Of a stretch of DNA of 64,000 nt, positions 56,318-64,000 are shown piece by piece. A program made the position numbers and the translations under genes. How positions within the stretch are numbered: the stretch's first letter is position 1; each line of letters starts with the position of its first letter. Below the pieces are notes generated by a model. That model was not told the origin of the DNA. It ran no database searches and worked only from the letters and a program-made list of their open reading frames with translations. This DNA comes from Achromobacter animicus (GTDB lineage: Bacteria; Pseudomonadota; Gammaproteobacteria; Burkholderiales; Burkholderiaceae_B): NCBI RefSeq assembly GCF_902859585.1, contig NZ_CADIJM010000001.1, positions 186,001 to 250,000 of the forward strand, written 5' to 3'.

Positions 56318-57079
56318 ATGCCTGTCATCGTCAATGGCGTCGAACTGAACGACGCGGATCTGGAACGTGAACTTCCCTTGCACGCCGAGGCCGGCAATCC
56401 CATGCGCGAGGCCGTCACGGCCCTGGTGCTGCGGCGCGTGCTGCTGGACGAGGCCGGCCGGCAAGGTCTGGACTTGTCCGACGAGGAAAGCGCGATCGGC
56501 GCGCTGCTCGCCAGCCAGGCGCCGGCGCCCGAAGCCGACGACCAGGCGTGCCGGCGCTTTTATCAGATGCACCCCGAGCGCTTCATGGTGGGTGAACTGG
56601 TCGAGGCGGACCACATCCTGTTCCAGGTCACGCCCGACGTGAACCTGGACATGTTGAAGGCGCATGCCAACGTGGTGCTGACCGAGCTGCTGGCCGATCC
56701 CTCCCGGTTCGCGGAGGTTGCCCGCGAGCAGTCCAATTGCCCGTCCGCTGCGGTGGGCGGCAACCTGGGTCAACTCGGCCGCGGCGACACCGTGCCCGAG
56801 TTCGAACGCGCGGTGTTTGCGTTGCCCTCGGGCGGGCTGCTGCCGCAGTTGCTGCAAACGCGGCATGGCCTGCACATCGTGCGCGTCACGCGCCGCGTTG
56901 AAGGCCGCCTCTTGCCTTACGAGCACGTCGCAAAGCAGATTGCGACGGCGCTCACCACCATGAGCCGCGACACCGCCTGGCGGCAATACACCAAGCTGCT
57001 GGTCGGGCGCGCCAAGATCTCCGGCATTGACCTGGACGACGGCGAACCCGAACGGGTCTTTGCCGGGAGCGCCGCATGA
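56318..57079 (+). CDS. PpiC/NifM-like peptidyl-prolyl isomerase in the nar operon
   Basis: A 253-residue parvulin-type isomerase. The N-terminal helical part (ERELPLHAEAGNPMREAVTALVLRRVLL) is followed by the parvulin domain, with VEADHILFQV, REQSNCPSAAVGGNLGQLGRGDTVPEFERAVFALPSGGLLPQLLQTRHGLHIVRV as its core. No signal peptide is visible, so it is probably cytoplasmic like NifM, which matures nitrogenase. Position directly after narI and 4-base overlap with moaA suggest it helps nitrate reductase subunits fold. That role is inferred. Confidence 0.85.
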   Translation: MPVIVNGVELNDADLERELPLHAEAGNPMREAVTALVLRRVLLDEAGRQGLDLSDEESAIGALLASQAPAPEADDQACRRFYQMHPERFMVGELVEADHILFQVTPDVNLDMLKAHANVVLTELLADPSRFAEVAREQSNCPSAAVGGNLGQLGRGDTVPEFERAVFALPSGGLLPQLLQTRHGLHIVRVTRRVEGRLLPYEHVAKQIATALTTMSRDTAWRQYTKLLVGRAKISGIDLDDGEPERVFAGSAA

Positions 57080-58074
57080 TGGACGAGCCAGCCCCTGCCG
57101 TATTAGCGGACGGCTTCGGCCGCCGCATCGACTACCTGCGCGTCTCCGTCACCGATCGCTGCGATCTGCGTTGCAGCTATTGCCTGCCCAAGGACTTCAA
57201 GGGCTTCGAGACGCCGGCCAACTGGATGTCCCACGACGAAATGGCGCGGCTGGTCGGGTTGTTCGTGGGCCTGGGCGTGGCCAAGGTCAGACTCACCGGC
57301 GGCGAACCGCTGCTGCGCAAGGGCGTGGCCGGGCTGGCCGCCACCATCGCCGCCATGCCCGGACTGCGCGACCTGTCCGTGTCCACCAACGCCACCCAGC
57401 TTGTGCGCCATGCCCAGTCGCTGCGCGCAGCCGGCGTGAGCCGCCTGAACATCAGCCTGGATACATTGGACGCCGCGGCGTTCTCGCAGATCACCGGGCG
57501 CGACTGTCTGGATTCCGTGCTGGCCGGGCTGGCGGCGGCGCGGCAAGCCGGCTTTTCGCCGATCAAGCTCAACAGCGTGGTGCATGCGGCCACGCCGGAA
57601 TCCGAAGTCCGCCGCCTGCTGTCGTATGCCGTGGAGCAGGGCTTCGTGCTGCGGCTGATCGAACCCATGCCCATGGGCGAATGCGGTCGCGGCTATACGC
57701 ATACCGACCTGAACGCGATGGGCGCCCGTCTTGCGGCCGATGCTGGCCTGGTGCCGTCGTTGTCCGAATCCCGCAACGGCCCGGCGCGCTACTGGACAAG
57801 CGGGCAGGGCGCGCCGGTGCTGGGCGTCATCACACCCATGTCGCGCCATTTCTGCGCCACCTGCAACCGCGTGCGGCTGGGCGTGGATGGCACCTTGTAT
57901 CTGTGCCTGGGCCAGGAAGACCAGGTGCCGCTCGGACATCTGCTGCGCGCGGGCGCCAGCGACGCCGAGCTTATCCAGGCCATCCGGGTAGGCATCGCGG
58001 CCAAGCCGGAACGCCATGACTTCAACGCCCGGCCCGAACGCATCGTGCGCTTCATGGCGCAAACGGGAGGCTGA
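57076..58074 (+). CDS. moaA: GTP 3',8-cyclase (molybdenum cofactor biosynthesis)
   Basis: A 332-residue radical SAM enzyme that starts Mo-cofactor synthesis by rearranging GTP. N-terminal cluster cysteines are C29, C33 and C36 (CDLRCSYC). The SAM GGEP motif is present (LTGGEPLLRKG). The C-terminal cluster is CATCNRVRLG...CLGQ. The protein ends in Gly-Gly, as active MoaA proteins do. It overlaps the PpiC gene by 4 bases. It is a nar-cluster copy; other Mo-cofactor genes are not in the window apart from mobB. Confidence 0.95.
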   Translation: MMDEPAPAVLADGFGRRIDYLRVSVTDRCDLRCSYCLPKDFKGFETPANWMSHDEMARLVGLFVGLGVAKVRLTGGEPLLRKGVAGLAATIAAMPGLRDLSVSTNATQLVRHAQSLRAAGVSRLNISLDTLDAAAFSQITGRDCLDSVLAGLAAARQAGFSPIKLNSVVHAATPESEVRRLLSYAVEQGFVLRLIEPMPMGECGRGYTHTDLNAMGARLAADAGLVPSLSESRNGPARYWTSGQGAPVLGVITPMSRHFCATCNRVRLGVDGTLYLCLGQEDQVPLGHLLRAGASDAELIQAIRVGIAAKPERHDFNARPERIVRFMAQTGG

Positions 58075-58075
58075 T

Positions 58076-58741
58076 ATGCAAGATCTTGAACGACTCGTCG
58101 GCGGCTTCCAGCGCTTTCAGCAGCAATACTACGAAGACGCACCAATGCTGTACCGCAATCTGCGCGACGGTCAGCATCCCAGCACGCTATTGATCGGCTG
58201 TTGCGATTCCCGGGTGGATCCAGCCATGCTGCTGGGGTGTGATCCCGGCGACATCTTCACCGTGCGCAATGTGGCGAATCTGGTGCCGCCGTGCAGCAAG
58301 GACCGCGGCCTGCAGGGCGTCCTGGCGGCCATCCAGTTTGCGGTCGAGCAATTGCAGGTCAGCCGCATCATCGTGCTGGGCCATGCGCAATGCGGCGGCA
58401 TCCGCGCCCTGATGGAACGGCGCATCCGCCGCGACGGTGAAACCGACTATCTGGGACGCTGGATGGACATCGCAGAACCGGCGCGCGAGCAGGTGCTGCG
58501 GCAGATGCCGGATGCCTCGAAAGAAGAGCGCCGGCGCGCCTGCGAACAGGCTTCGATCCTGATTTCCCTTCGCAATCTTGAAGACCTGCCTTTCGTGCGG
58601 CGGGCGGTCGACGCGGGCAGCCTGTCACTGCATGGCTGGTACTTCGACCTGGTGGCGGGCGCTTTGCTGGCATACTCCCCGCGGGCAGACACGTTTTTGC
58701 CCATCGTGTGCCCCTTGCTGACGGAACCTGCCCTCGTATGA
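58076..58741 (+). CDS. Beta-class carbonic anhydrase
   Basis: A 221-residue zinc enzyme interconverting CO2 and bicarbonate. Ligands are C42 and D44 (CCDSR, with R46), H103 and C106 (GHAQCGG). It lies between moaA and mobB: the start follows the moaA stop by one base with GGGAGG upstream, and its stop overlaps mobB (ATGA). I see no biochemical reason to need it for Mo-cofactor synthesis. It may balance bicarbonate or pH during nitrate respiration (inference). Confidence 0.92.
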   Translation: MQDLERLVGGFQRFQQQYYEDAPMLYRNLRDGQHPSTLLIGCCDSRVDPAMLLGCDPGDIFTVRNVANLVPPCSKDRGLQGVLAAIQFAVEQLQVSRIIVLGHAQCGGIRALMERRIRRDGETDYLGRWMDIAEPAREQVLRQMPDASKEERRRACEQASILISLRNLEDLPFVRRAVDAGSLSLHGWYFDLVAGALLAYSPRADTFLPIVCPLLTEPALV

Positions 58742-59235
58742 CTCCTGTATTCGGTATCGCCGGCCGCTCCGGCAGCGGCAAAACCACCCTGATCGAAGCG
58801 ATGCTGCCGCTGCTTGGCGCCCGCGGCCTGCGCGTGAACGTCATCAAGCACAGCCATCACGACTTCCAGATGGAGCCGCCGGGCAAGGACAGCGCGCGAT
58901 TCCGCACTGCCGGCGCGCAGGAGGTCATGATCGCCTCGCCGTACCGGTATGCCATCGTGCACGAGCTGCACGACGCGCCGGAACCCACCCTGGAGGCGCA
59001 ACTGGCGCGCCTGTCGCCCGCCGATCTGGTGTTGGTCGAAGGCTTCAAGCAGGCCGCGATCCCGCGCATCGAGGTCTATCGCCCGGCGTTGGGCAAACCG
59101 CCCCTGCACACGGAAGACCCTGCATTTCTGGCGGTCGTGACCGACGCGCCGTTGGACATCGACTTGCCCTGCCTGCCGCTGAACGATCCTGCCCAGGTGG
59201 CGGATTTTCTGTGCCGCACGCTTGGACTGCGTTGA
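58738..59235 (+). CDS. mobB: Molybdopterin-guanine dinucleotide biosynthesis adapter protein
   Basis: A 165-residue P-loop GTP-binding protein (GRSGSGKT at 9-16, [43 protein letters not shown]) that supports MobA in making the bis-MGD cofactor used by NarG. ATG at 58738 overlaps the carbonic anhydrase stop. mobA itself is absent from the window. A downstream 93-base gap leads to narX. Confidence 0.93.
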   Translation: MTPVFGIAGRSGSGKTTLIEAMLPLLGARGLRVNVIKHSHHDFQMEPPGKDSARFRTAGAQEVMIASPYRYAIVHELHDAPEPTLEAQLARLSPADLVLVEGFKQAAIPRIEVYRPALGKPPLHTEDPAFLAVVTDAPLDIDLPCLPLNDPAQVADFLCRTLGLR

Positions 59236-59328
59236 TCGCGTGAGTGACGCAATGGGCACGCGTGCGCCGGATTGCTGGCGGGAAGCGACTACACTGACAC
59301 CCGAACTGCGCTTCCAGCCCTGACATTC

Positions 59329-61266
59329 ATGAAGTCCACCGATACCGCCGCCCAACCCGACGCGCTGCCTTCGCCCCGGCACCGCCTGTCCACGCGCATC
59401 GTAGCAAGTTCACTGCTGGCGCTGATCGTCGTGCTGTCCATGGTCAGCTGGACGCTGTGGCTGTCCTGGCAACTGGAAGGCGCGGGCGCGGCCATCAACG
59501 ATACCGGCAGCCTGCGCATGCGGGCCAACCGCGTCGCCGTCGAGCTGATGCGGCAGCAAGCCGGGCGCGAAGTGCGCACCACAGAACAGATCGCGATTCT
59601 GGACGAGACCATCGCGCGGCTGGCGCGGGGCAATCCCGCGCGGCCGCTTTTCATTCCCAACGACAACGCCATCCGCGCCCAGTGGCACGACGTGGCTGCA
59701 TACTGGCGCGACATCATGAAGCCGGCGGCCCTGCGTTCCATCGGCCAGCCGGATGCGTCAAGCTACCTGGAAACGCTGCCCGAGTTCGTGGCCCGCGCCG
59801 ATACGCTGGTGCGCATGATCGAACAGGACAACGCCGGCAAGACCACGTCGCTGCGCCTGTCGCAGGGCGTGCTGGCGGCAATTGCCAGCGCGGGCACGCT
59901 TGCCATGATCTACCTGCTGTATCTGTGGATCATTTCACCCGTGTTGCGCCTGCGCGACGGCCTGCAGCGCATGGCCGACCGCGAATTCAGCACCCGCCTC
60001 CCGGTGGAAAGCCAGGACGAGTTCGGCGTACTGGCGCGCGGCTACAACCGCATGGCAGACGAACTTCAAGACCTGTACACCAGCCTGGAACAGCGGGTGG
60101 AACAGAAGACGGCGCAGCTTGCCGCGCAGAACCGCGACATCGGTGCGCTCTACGACATGGCCGCGTTCCTGAACCAGCCCAATGAAATCGAGGCCATGTG
60201 CGATGGCTTTCTGCGCCGCGTCATGCTGCAGTTCGATGCGGAAGCGGGCAGCATCCGCGCACTGGACCCCAACAACGAAAAGCTCAACCTCGTGGTGTCG
60301 GTGGGCCTGTCCGACGATCTGGTCGAATCCGAACACTGCATGAAGGTCGACGACTGCTATTGCGGCGTCGCCACCCGCCAGGCTGGCGTCATCGTCATCC
60401 AGGACTTCCGCCAGTCGCCGCCCGACATGGATCTGAACTGTCAGCGCGACGGCTTTGCCAGCGTGGCGGTGTTCCGAATCGTGACGCGCGACGAAGTCCT
60501 GGGGTCGTATTCGCTGCATTTCCGCACGCAGCGCCGCCTGCTGGCGTCGGAGTCGCAGCTGCTGGAAACGCTGGGGCAGCACCTGGGAGTGGCGCTGGAC
60601 AACCGGCGCCTCAGCGCGCAGGCGCGCCAATTGGCCGTGGTGCAAGAGCGCGGGCTGGTGGCGCAGGGCCTGCATGACAGCCTGGCGCAAGGGCTGAACT
60701 TCCTGAACCTGCAATTGCAGATGCTCGATGCCGCCATCAAGCGCGGCGACGAAGAAGAAGTCAGCGAAATCCTGCCGCTGCTGCGCACCGGCGTAGACGA
60801 AAGCTATCAGGACGTGCGCGAACTCCTGACCAACTTCCGCAGCAAGCTGTCGCAGGGCGACCTGCAGGCGGCCATTGAAGACACGGTGGCGCGTTTCCGC
60901 CGCCAGACCGCCATCGACACGGATCTGACATTCAGCCAAGGCGAAGGCGCGCCGCTGCAGCCCGAGCAGCAACTGCAGGTGCTGTTCATCCTGCAGGAAG
61001 CGCTGTCCAACGTGCGCAAGCATTCCGAGGCCAGCCGTGTGCGCATCGCCGTGGAAAACGGCCGGGATTTCACTCTGCTGATTGCCGACGACGGGCAGGG
61101 GTATGATCCCGCCGACGTCGCCGAGCGCGGCGAATCCCACGTTGGCCTGCACATCATGCGCGAGCGCGCCGCTCGTATGCGCGCCGTGATAAAACTCGAA
61201 TCGCAGCCCGGCGCCGGCACGCGCGTGGCGCTCACCTTGCCTGGCGCCGAGCGCCAGGCCGCCTGA
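59329..61266 (+). CDS. narX: Nitrate/nitrite sensor histidine kinase
   Basis: A 645-residue membrane sensor. Membrane segment 1 (about 24-46) is followed by the nitrate-binding P-box at 54-71 (AINDTGSLRMRANRVAVE). The second membrane segment is near 185-205, followed by HAMP, then a cysteine-bearing central module (HCMKVDDCYCGVATRQ, LNCQRDGF). The HisKA_3 H-box has H449 in GLVAQGLHDSLAQGLNFLNLQLQ, and the ATPase has EALSNVRKHS and DDGQGYD. ATG at 59329 is used; upstream in-frame TTG at 59272 adds 19 residues. The narL gene follows 14 bases later. Confidence 0.93.
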   Translation: MKSTDTAAQPDALPSPRHRLSTRIVASSLLALIVVLSMVSWTLWLSWQLEGAGAAINDTGSLRMRANRVAVELMRQQAGREVRTTEQIAILDETIARLARGNPARPLFIPNDNAIRAQWHDVAAYWRDIMKPAALRSIGQPDASSYLETLPEFVARADTLVRMIEQDNAGKTTSLRLSQGVLAAIASAGTLAMIYLLYLWIISPVLRLRDGLQRMADREFSTRLPVESQDEFGVLARGYNRMADELQDLYTSLEQRVEQKTAQLAAQNRDIGALYDMAAFLNQPNEIEAMCDGFLRRVMLQFDAEAGSIRALDPNNEKLNLVVSVGLSDDLVESEHCMKVDDCYCGVATRQAGVIVIQDFRQSPPDMDLNCQRDGFASVAVFRIVTRDEVLGSYSLHFRTQRRLLASESQLLETLGQHLGVALDNRRLSAQARQLAVVQERGLVAQGLHDSLAQGLNFLNLQLQMLDAAIKRGDEEEVSEILPLLRTGVDESYQDVRELLTNFRSKLSQGDLQAAIEDTVARFRRQTAIDTDLTFSQGEGAPLQPEQQLQVLFILQEALSNVRKHSEASRVRIAVENGRDFTLLIADDGQGYDPADVAERGESHVGLHIMRERAARMRAVIKLESQPGAGTRVALTLPGAERQAA

Positions 61267-61280
61267 CATCCTTGCCCATC

Positions 61281-61943
61281 ATGACCATCCGCATCCTGCT
61301 CATCGACGACCACACCCTGTTCCGCTCCGGTGTCCGCCTGCTGCTGCAGCGCCAGCCCGACTTCGAGGTCGTTGCCGAGGCCGGGGACGGCGTCGAGGGC
61401 CTGAAGCGCGCCAAGGAACTCAAACCCGACGTCGTGCTGCTGGACCTGAATCTGCCCGGCTTGTCGGGGCTGGAAACGCTGCAGCTCCTGACGCAGGATC
61501 TACCCACGTGCGCGGTCATCATTCTGACCGTGTCCGAAGAAGCCGACGAGCTTGGACAGGCGCTGCGCGACGGTGCCCGCGGCTACCTCGTCAAGAACAT
61601 CGACGCGGACGCCCTGGTGTCCGCCATCCGCCGCGCCGCCAACGGCGAAGCCGTCATTGCGGACAGCATGACGGCCAAGCTGGTCGAGCAGTTCCGGGGA
61701 CAGGCCAGCCAGACGCCGCCGCCACCCGGCACCGCGGAACGTCACCGCCTTACCGCACGCGAAACGCAGATCGTGCAATGGCTGGCGCGCGGGGCCAGCA
61801 ACAAGGTCATTGCGCGCGAACTGGATGTCAGCGAAAGCACCGTCAAGATCCATGTGCAGAACGTGCTGAAAAAGCTCAATCTGACCAGCCGCGTGCAGGT
61901 TGCGGTGTATGCGGTCGAGCGCGGCCTGTACACCGAGGAATAG
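61281..61943 (+). CDS. narL: Nitrate/nitrite response regulator
   Basis: A 220-residue response regulator. The receiver has the acidic pocket D9-D10 and phosphoacceptor D55 (LLDLNLPGLSG), with T83-region LTVS and K105-region YLVKNI. The LuxR/GerE helix-turn-helix follows: LTARETQIVQWLARGASNKVIARELDVSESTVKIHVQNVLKKLN. NarL switches genes by nitrate binding to NarX. ATG at 61281 is chosen over TTG at 61272. A GC-rich hairpin follows the stop. Confidence 0.94.
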   Translation: MTIRILLIDDHTLFRSGVRLLLQRQPDFEVVAEAGDGVEGLKRAKELKPDVVLLDLNLPGLSGLETLQLLTQDLPTCAVIILTVSEEADELGQALRDGARGYLVKNIDADALVSAIRRAANGEAVIADSMTAKLVEQFRGQASQTPPPPGTAERHRLTARETQIVQWLARGASNKVIARELDVSESTVKIHVQNVLKKLNLTSRVQVAVYAVERGLYTEE

Positions 61944-61957
61944 TCCTATAAAAGCCG

Positions 61958-61984
61958 CCGCGCGCGCCGCGCGGTTTGATTTTC
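61958..61984 (+). terminator. Terminator after narL
   Basis: CCGCGCG (61958-61964) pairs with CGCGCGG (61968-61974) over a 3-base loop, followed by TTTGATTTT. It lies 15 bases after the narL stop and overlaps an FNR-like box, so it also borders the ubiU promoter. Confidence 0.55.
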
Positions 61985-61989
61985 GACAA
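61976..61989 (+). promoter_or_regulatory. FNR-like box upstream of ubiU
   Basis: TTGAT-TTTC-GACAA is a full left half-site and partial right half-site of the FNR consensus (8 of 10), 36 bases before ubiU. It fits anaerobic control of ubiUV but the second half is weak. Confidence 0.35.
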
Positions 61990-62024
61990 GGCCCGGGGGA
62001 CGGGCGGCCCATAGACTGGCCGTC

Positions 62025-63041
62025 ATGCAAACTCGAACCTCTCCCATAGAGCTCGTGGCCCCGGCAGGCAGTCTGGCCGCCTTGAAAGCGGCGATTGAAG
62101 CGGGCGCCGACACCGTCTATCTCGGGCTCAAGAACGCCACCAACGCCCGCAACTTTGCCGGGCTCAATTTCACCGAAGCCGACATCCGCGCAGGCGTCGA
62201 ACTGGCACATCGCCACAACCGGCACGTGCTGTTCGCCATCAATACATTTGTGCAGGCCGGCCGCATGGCCGAATGGCAAGCCGCCGTCGATGCCGCCCAC
62301 GACCTCGGCGCCGACGCCGTCATCATGGCTGATCCGGGCCTCCTGGCCTACGCCAGCGACCGCTATCCGGATCTGCGCCTGCATCTGTCTGTACAGGGCT
62401 CGGCCACCCACACCGACGCCATCGAACTCATGAAGGCACAGTTCGGCATCCGCCGCGTGGTATTGCCGCGTGTGCTGACACTGACGGAAATAGCGCGCAT
62501 CTGCGCCAACGTCAGTGTCGAGGTCGAGGTGTTTGGCTTTGGCAGCCTGTGCGTCATGGCCGAAGGCCGCTGCCTGCTGTCGTCATACGCCACCGGCGAC
62601 TCTCCCAACAACAAGGGCGTCTGTTCGCCCGCGCACGCGGTGCGCTGGGTCGAAGAAGACGGCCGCATGGATGCGCGCCTGTCCGGCATTCTCATCGACC
62701 GCTACGAACCCGGCGAACCGGCCGCGTACCCCACGCTGTGCAAGGGCCGGTTCGAAGTGGACGGCCAAGCCGACCACGCACTGGAAGAACCCACCAGCCT
62801 GAACGCCATTGCTCTGTTGCCCAAGCTGGCCGAAATGGGCGTATCCGCCATCAAGATCGAAGGACGCCAGCGCAGCCCGGCGTATGTCACGCAGGTGGTG
62901 TCCACGCTGCGCGCCGCGCTGGACAGCGTGCATGCGGACGCGTCGCGCTTTTCTCCGCGCCCCGAATGGAACGCCATGCTGGCGCGCCATGCCGAGGGTT
63001 CACAAGTCACACAAGGCGCTTTCGAACGCCCATGGAAATGA
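62025..63041 (+). CDS. ubiU: Oxygen-independent ubiquinone hydroxylation protein UbiU (U32 family)
   Basis: A 338-residue U32-type protein that works with UbiV to hydroxylate ubiquinone precursors without oxygen. The four iron-sulphur cysteines are C176, C183, C200 and C239. Their spacing (7, 17, 39) equals that of E. coli UbiU C169, C176, C193 and C232. The N-terminus VAPAGSLAALKAAIEAGADTVYLGLKNATNARNFAGLNFTE is typical. It overlaps ubiV. Position behind narXL indicates that nitrate respiration and anaerobic quinone synthesis are linked here. Confidence 0.94.
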   Translation: MQTRTSPIELVAPAGSLAALKAAIEAGADTVYLGLKNATNARNFAGLNFTEADIRAGVELAHRHNRHVLFAINTFVQAGRMAEWQAAVDAAHDLGADAVIMADPGLLAYASDRYPDLRLHLSVQGSATHTDAIELMKAQFGIRRVVLPRVLTLTEIARICANVSVEVEVFGFGSLCVMAEGRCLLSSYATGDSPNNKGVCSPAHAVRWVEEDGRMDARLSGILIDRYEPGEPAAYPTLCKGRFEVDGQADHALEEPTSLNAIALLPKLAEMGVSAIKIEGRQRSPAYVTQVVSTLRAALDSVHADASRFSPRPEWNAMLARHAEGSQVTQGAFERPWK

Positions 63042-63931
63042 CCCAAATCCCCTTTCAGATTTCCGTCGGCCCCTTGCTGTACTACTGGCCGCGCCAGCGC
63101 ACCATGGATTTCTACGCCGCCGTCGCCGAAAGCCCGGCGGACATCGTCTACATCGGCGAAACGGTCTGTAGCCGGCGGCACGAGCTGCGCGCCGACGACT
63201 GGCTTGAACTGGCGCGTGATCTGCGCGCGGTGGGCAAGACCGTGGTGCTGTCGGGCCGCACGCTGATCGAGACCGGCGCCGAGGCCAGCGCCTTGAAGAA
63301 GCTATGCGAACAGCAGGACTTCATGGTCGAGGCCGGCGAACTGGGCGCAGTGCGCCATCTGAGCGGCCGCGGCTTTGTTGCCGGCCCGCACGTCAATGCC
63401 TATCACGGCGGCACGCTGACCTGGCTGGCGAACCGCGGCGCCGTGCGCTTTGTCGCTCCACTTGAAATGGACGGTCCTACGTTGGAACGGCTGCTGTGCG
63501 AGCGTCCCGCCGGCATGCAGGCCGAAGTCATGGTGTGGGGAAGAATGGCGCTGGCGTTTTCGGCGCGCTGCTTCACGGCGCGGCACTTCCGCCTGAAAAA
63601 GGACGACTGCGGCTTCCGCTGTATCGAGCACCCTGATGGCCTGGACATGCGCACCCGCGAATCGCGCGAATTTCTTGGGATCAATGGCATCCAGGTGCAA
63701 TCGGCCGCATGCCTGGACCTGTTGGCCGAAGCGCCGGAATTGGCGGGGATGGGCGTCGACGTCCTGCGTGTCAGCCCGCAATCGGCGGGCACACTCGAAG
63801 CGATCGCCGCGCTTGACGCCACGCGCCGCGGCGTCAAGCCCGATGCGGTTTCGCCGCCCGCGGGCATTGGCCGCTGCAATGGTTACTACTACGGGCAGGC
63901 CGGTATCGGCCTGCAGGAGGCCACCGCATGA
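63038..63931 (+). CDS. ubiV: Oxygen-independent ubiquinone hydroxylation protein UbiV (U32 family)
   Basis: A 297-residue U32-family partner of UbiU. Cysteines C44, C178, C191 and C195 keep the 13 and 4 spacing of E. coli UbiV C180, C193 and C197, with C39 matching C44. Its fold begins ISVGPLLYYWPRQRTMDFYAAVAESPADIVYIGETVC. ATG at 63038 overlaps the ubiU stop (ATGA); ATG at 63032 is two codons earlier. The stop overlaps the next start, giving a coupled ubiU-ubiV-ubiT set. Confidence 0.93.
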   Translation: MTQIPFQISVGPLLYYWPRQRTMDFYAAVAESPADIVYIGETVCSRRHELRADDWLELARDLRAVGKTVVLSGRTLIETGAEASALKKLCEQQDFMVEAGELGAVRHLSGRGFVAGPHVNAYHGGTLTWLANRGAVRFVAPLEMDGPTLERLLCERPAGMQAEVMVWGRMALAFSARCFTARHFRLKKDDCGFRCIEHPDGLDMRTRESREFLGINGIQVQSAACLDLLAEAPELAGMGVDVLRVSPQSAGTLEAIAALDATRRGVKPDAVSPPAGIGRCNGYYYGQAGIGLQEATA

Positions 63932-64000
63932 GCTCCGCCCTGACTCTACCGCCCATGCTGGCCAAGCTGGGTAAGCGTGTGCCGGGACCTTTCGTGTCCC
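63928..64000 (+). CDS. ubiT: Probable SCP2-domain protein UbiT, 5' end only
   Basis: Only 24 residues are in the window (MSSALTLPPMLAKLGKRVPG...). ATG at 63928 overlaps the ubiV stop and has a strong CAGGAGG site. UbiT is an SCP2-type lipid carrier that accompanies UbiUV and has this short Pro/Leu-rich start. The call rests mainly on gene order; the domain itself lies outside. Confidence 0.55.
   Translation, partial: MSSALTLPPMLAKLGKRVPGPFVS

Overview
The window is a GC-rich chromosomal segment that looks like a betaproteobacterium of the Alcaligenaceae, most likely Achromobacter or a close relative of Bordetella. I infer this from base composition, from several Bug/TctC-type solute-binding proteins, from dense LysR regulation and from the nar gene order. 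No tRNA, rRNA, CRISPR array, insertion sequence, integrase or prophage gene was seen. Coding density is high and no gene-free stretch exceeds 300 bases.

Layout. 1-7 kb: the 3' end of dsdA, a Bug binding protein paired with an amidase, a strong terminator, then a dctPQM-type TRAP transporter whose large permease carries a proline-rich octapeptide-repeat insert. 7-9.3 kb: minus-strand accessory genes (an M50-like protein without catalytic residues, a DUF6882-like protein, an RlaP-like nucleotidyltransferase), interspersed with short palindromic repeats. 9.3-16.2 kb: an SDR/LysR divergent pair, DUF169, a LysR/MFS divergent pair, a HAD phosphatase and a nitronate monooxygenase. 16.3-21.1 kb: a TctA-like permease, a small membrane protein and degradative HMG-CoA reductase (mvaA), divergent from a MocR regulator with a clear multi-half-site operator. 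This reads as a mevalonate uptake and utilisation locus.

21.1-24.3 kb: class III (anaerobic) ribonucleotide reductase. NrdD ends before the glycyl-radical region, which is encoded by a separate 60-codon gene between nrdD and nrdG. Candidate NrdR and FNR-type sites lie upstream. 24.3-28.7 kb: DUF3325, a ferritin-like protein translated next to a large KatE catalase, and a SYLF lipoprotein-like protein. 28.7-32.7 kb: an M20 peptidase with a Bug binding protein under a divergent LysR, and a small membrane protein. 32.7-44.1 kb: two adjacent efflux systems, an OMF-HlyD-FUSC operon and an mdtABC-type RND operon without its own outer-membrane factor. 44.3-45.2 kb: an acidic protein of unknown function.

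45.2-64 kb: a nitrate-respiration supercluster. It holds nnrS, two narK transporters, narGHJI, a PpiC-type isomerase, moaA, a beta-carbonic anhydrase, mobB, narXL, and ubiU-ubiV-ubiT(partial) for oxygen-independent ubiquinone synthesis. It combines nitrate import, the enzyme, its Mo cofactor, its assembly factors, its nitrate sensor and a quinone supply that works without oxygen. Together with nrdD/nrdG this shows a facultative denitrifying or nitrate-respiring lifestyle.
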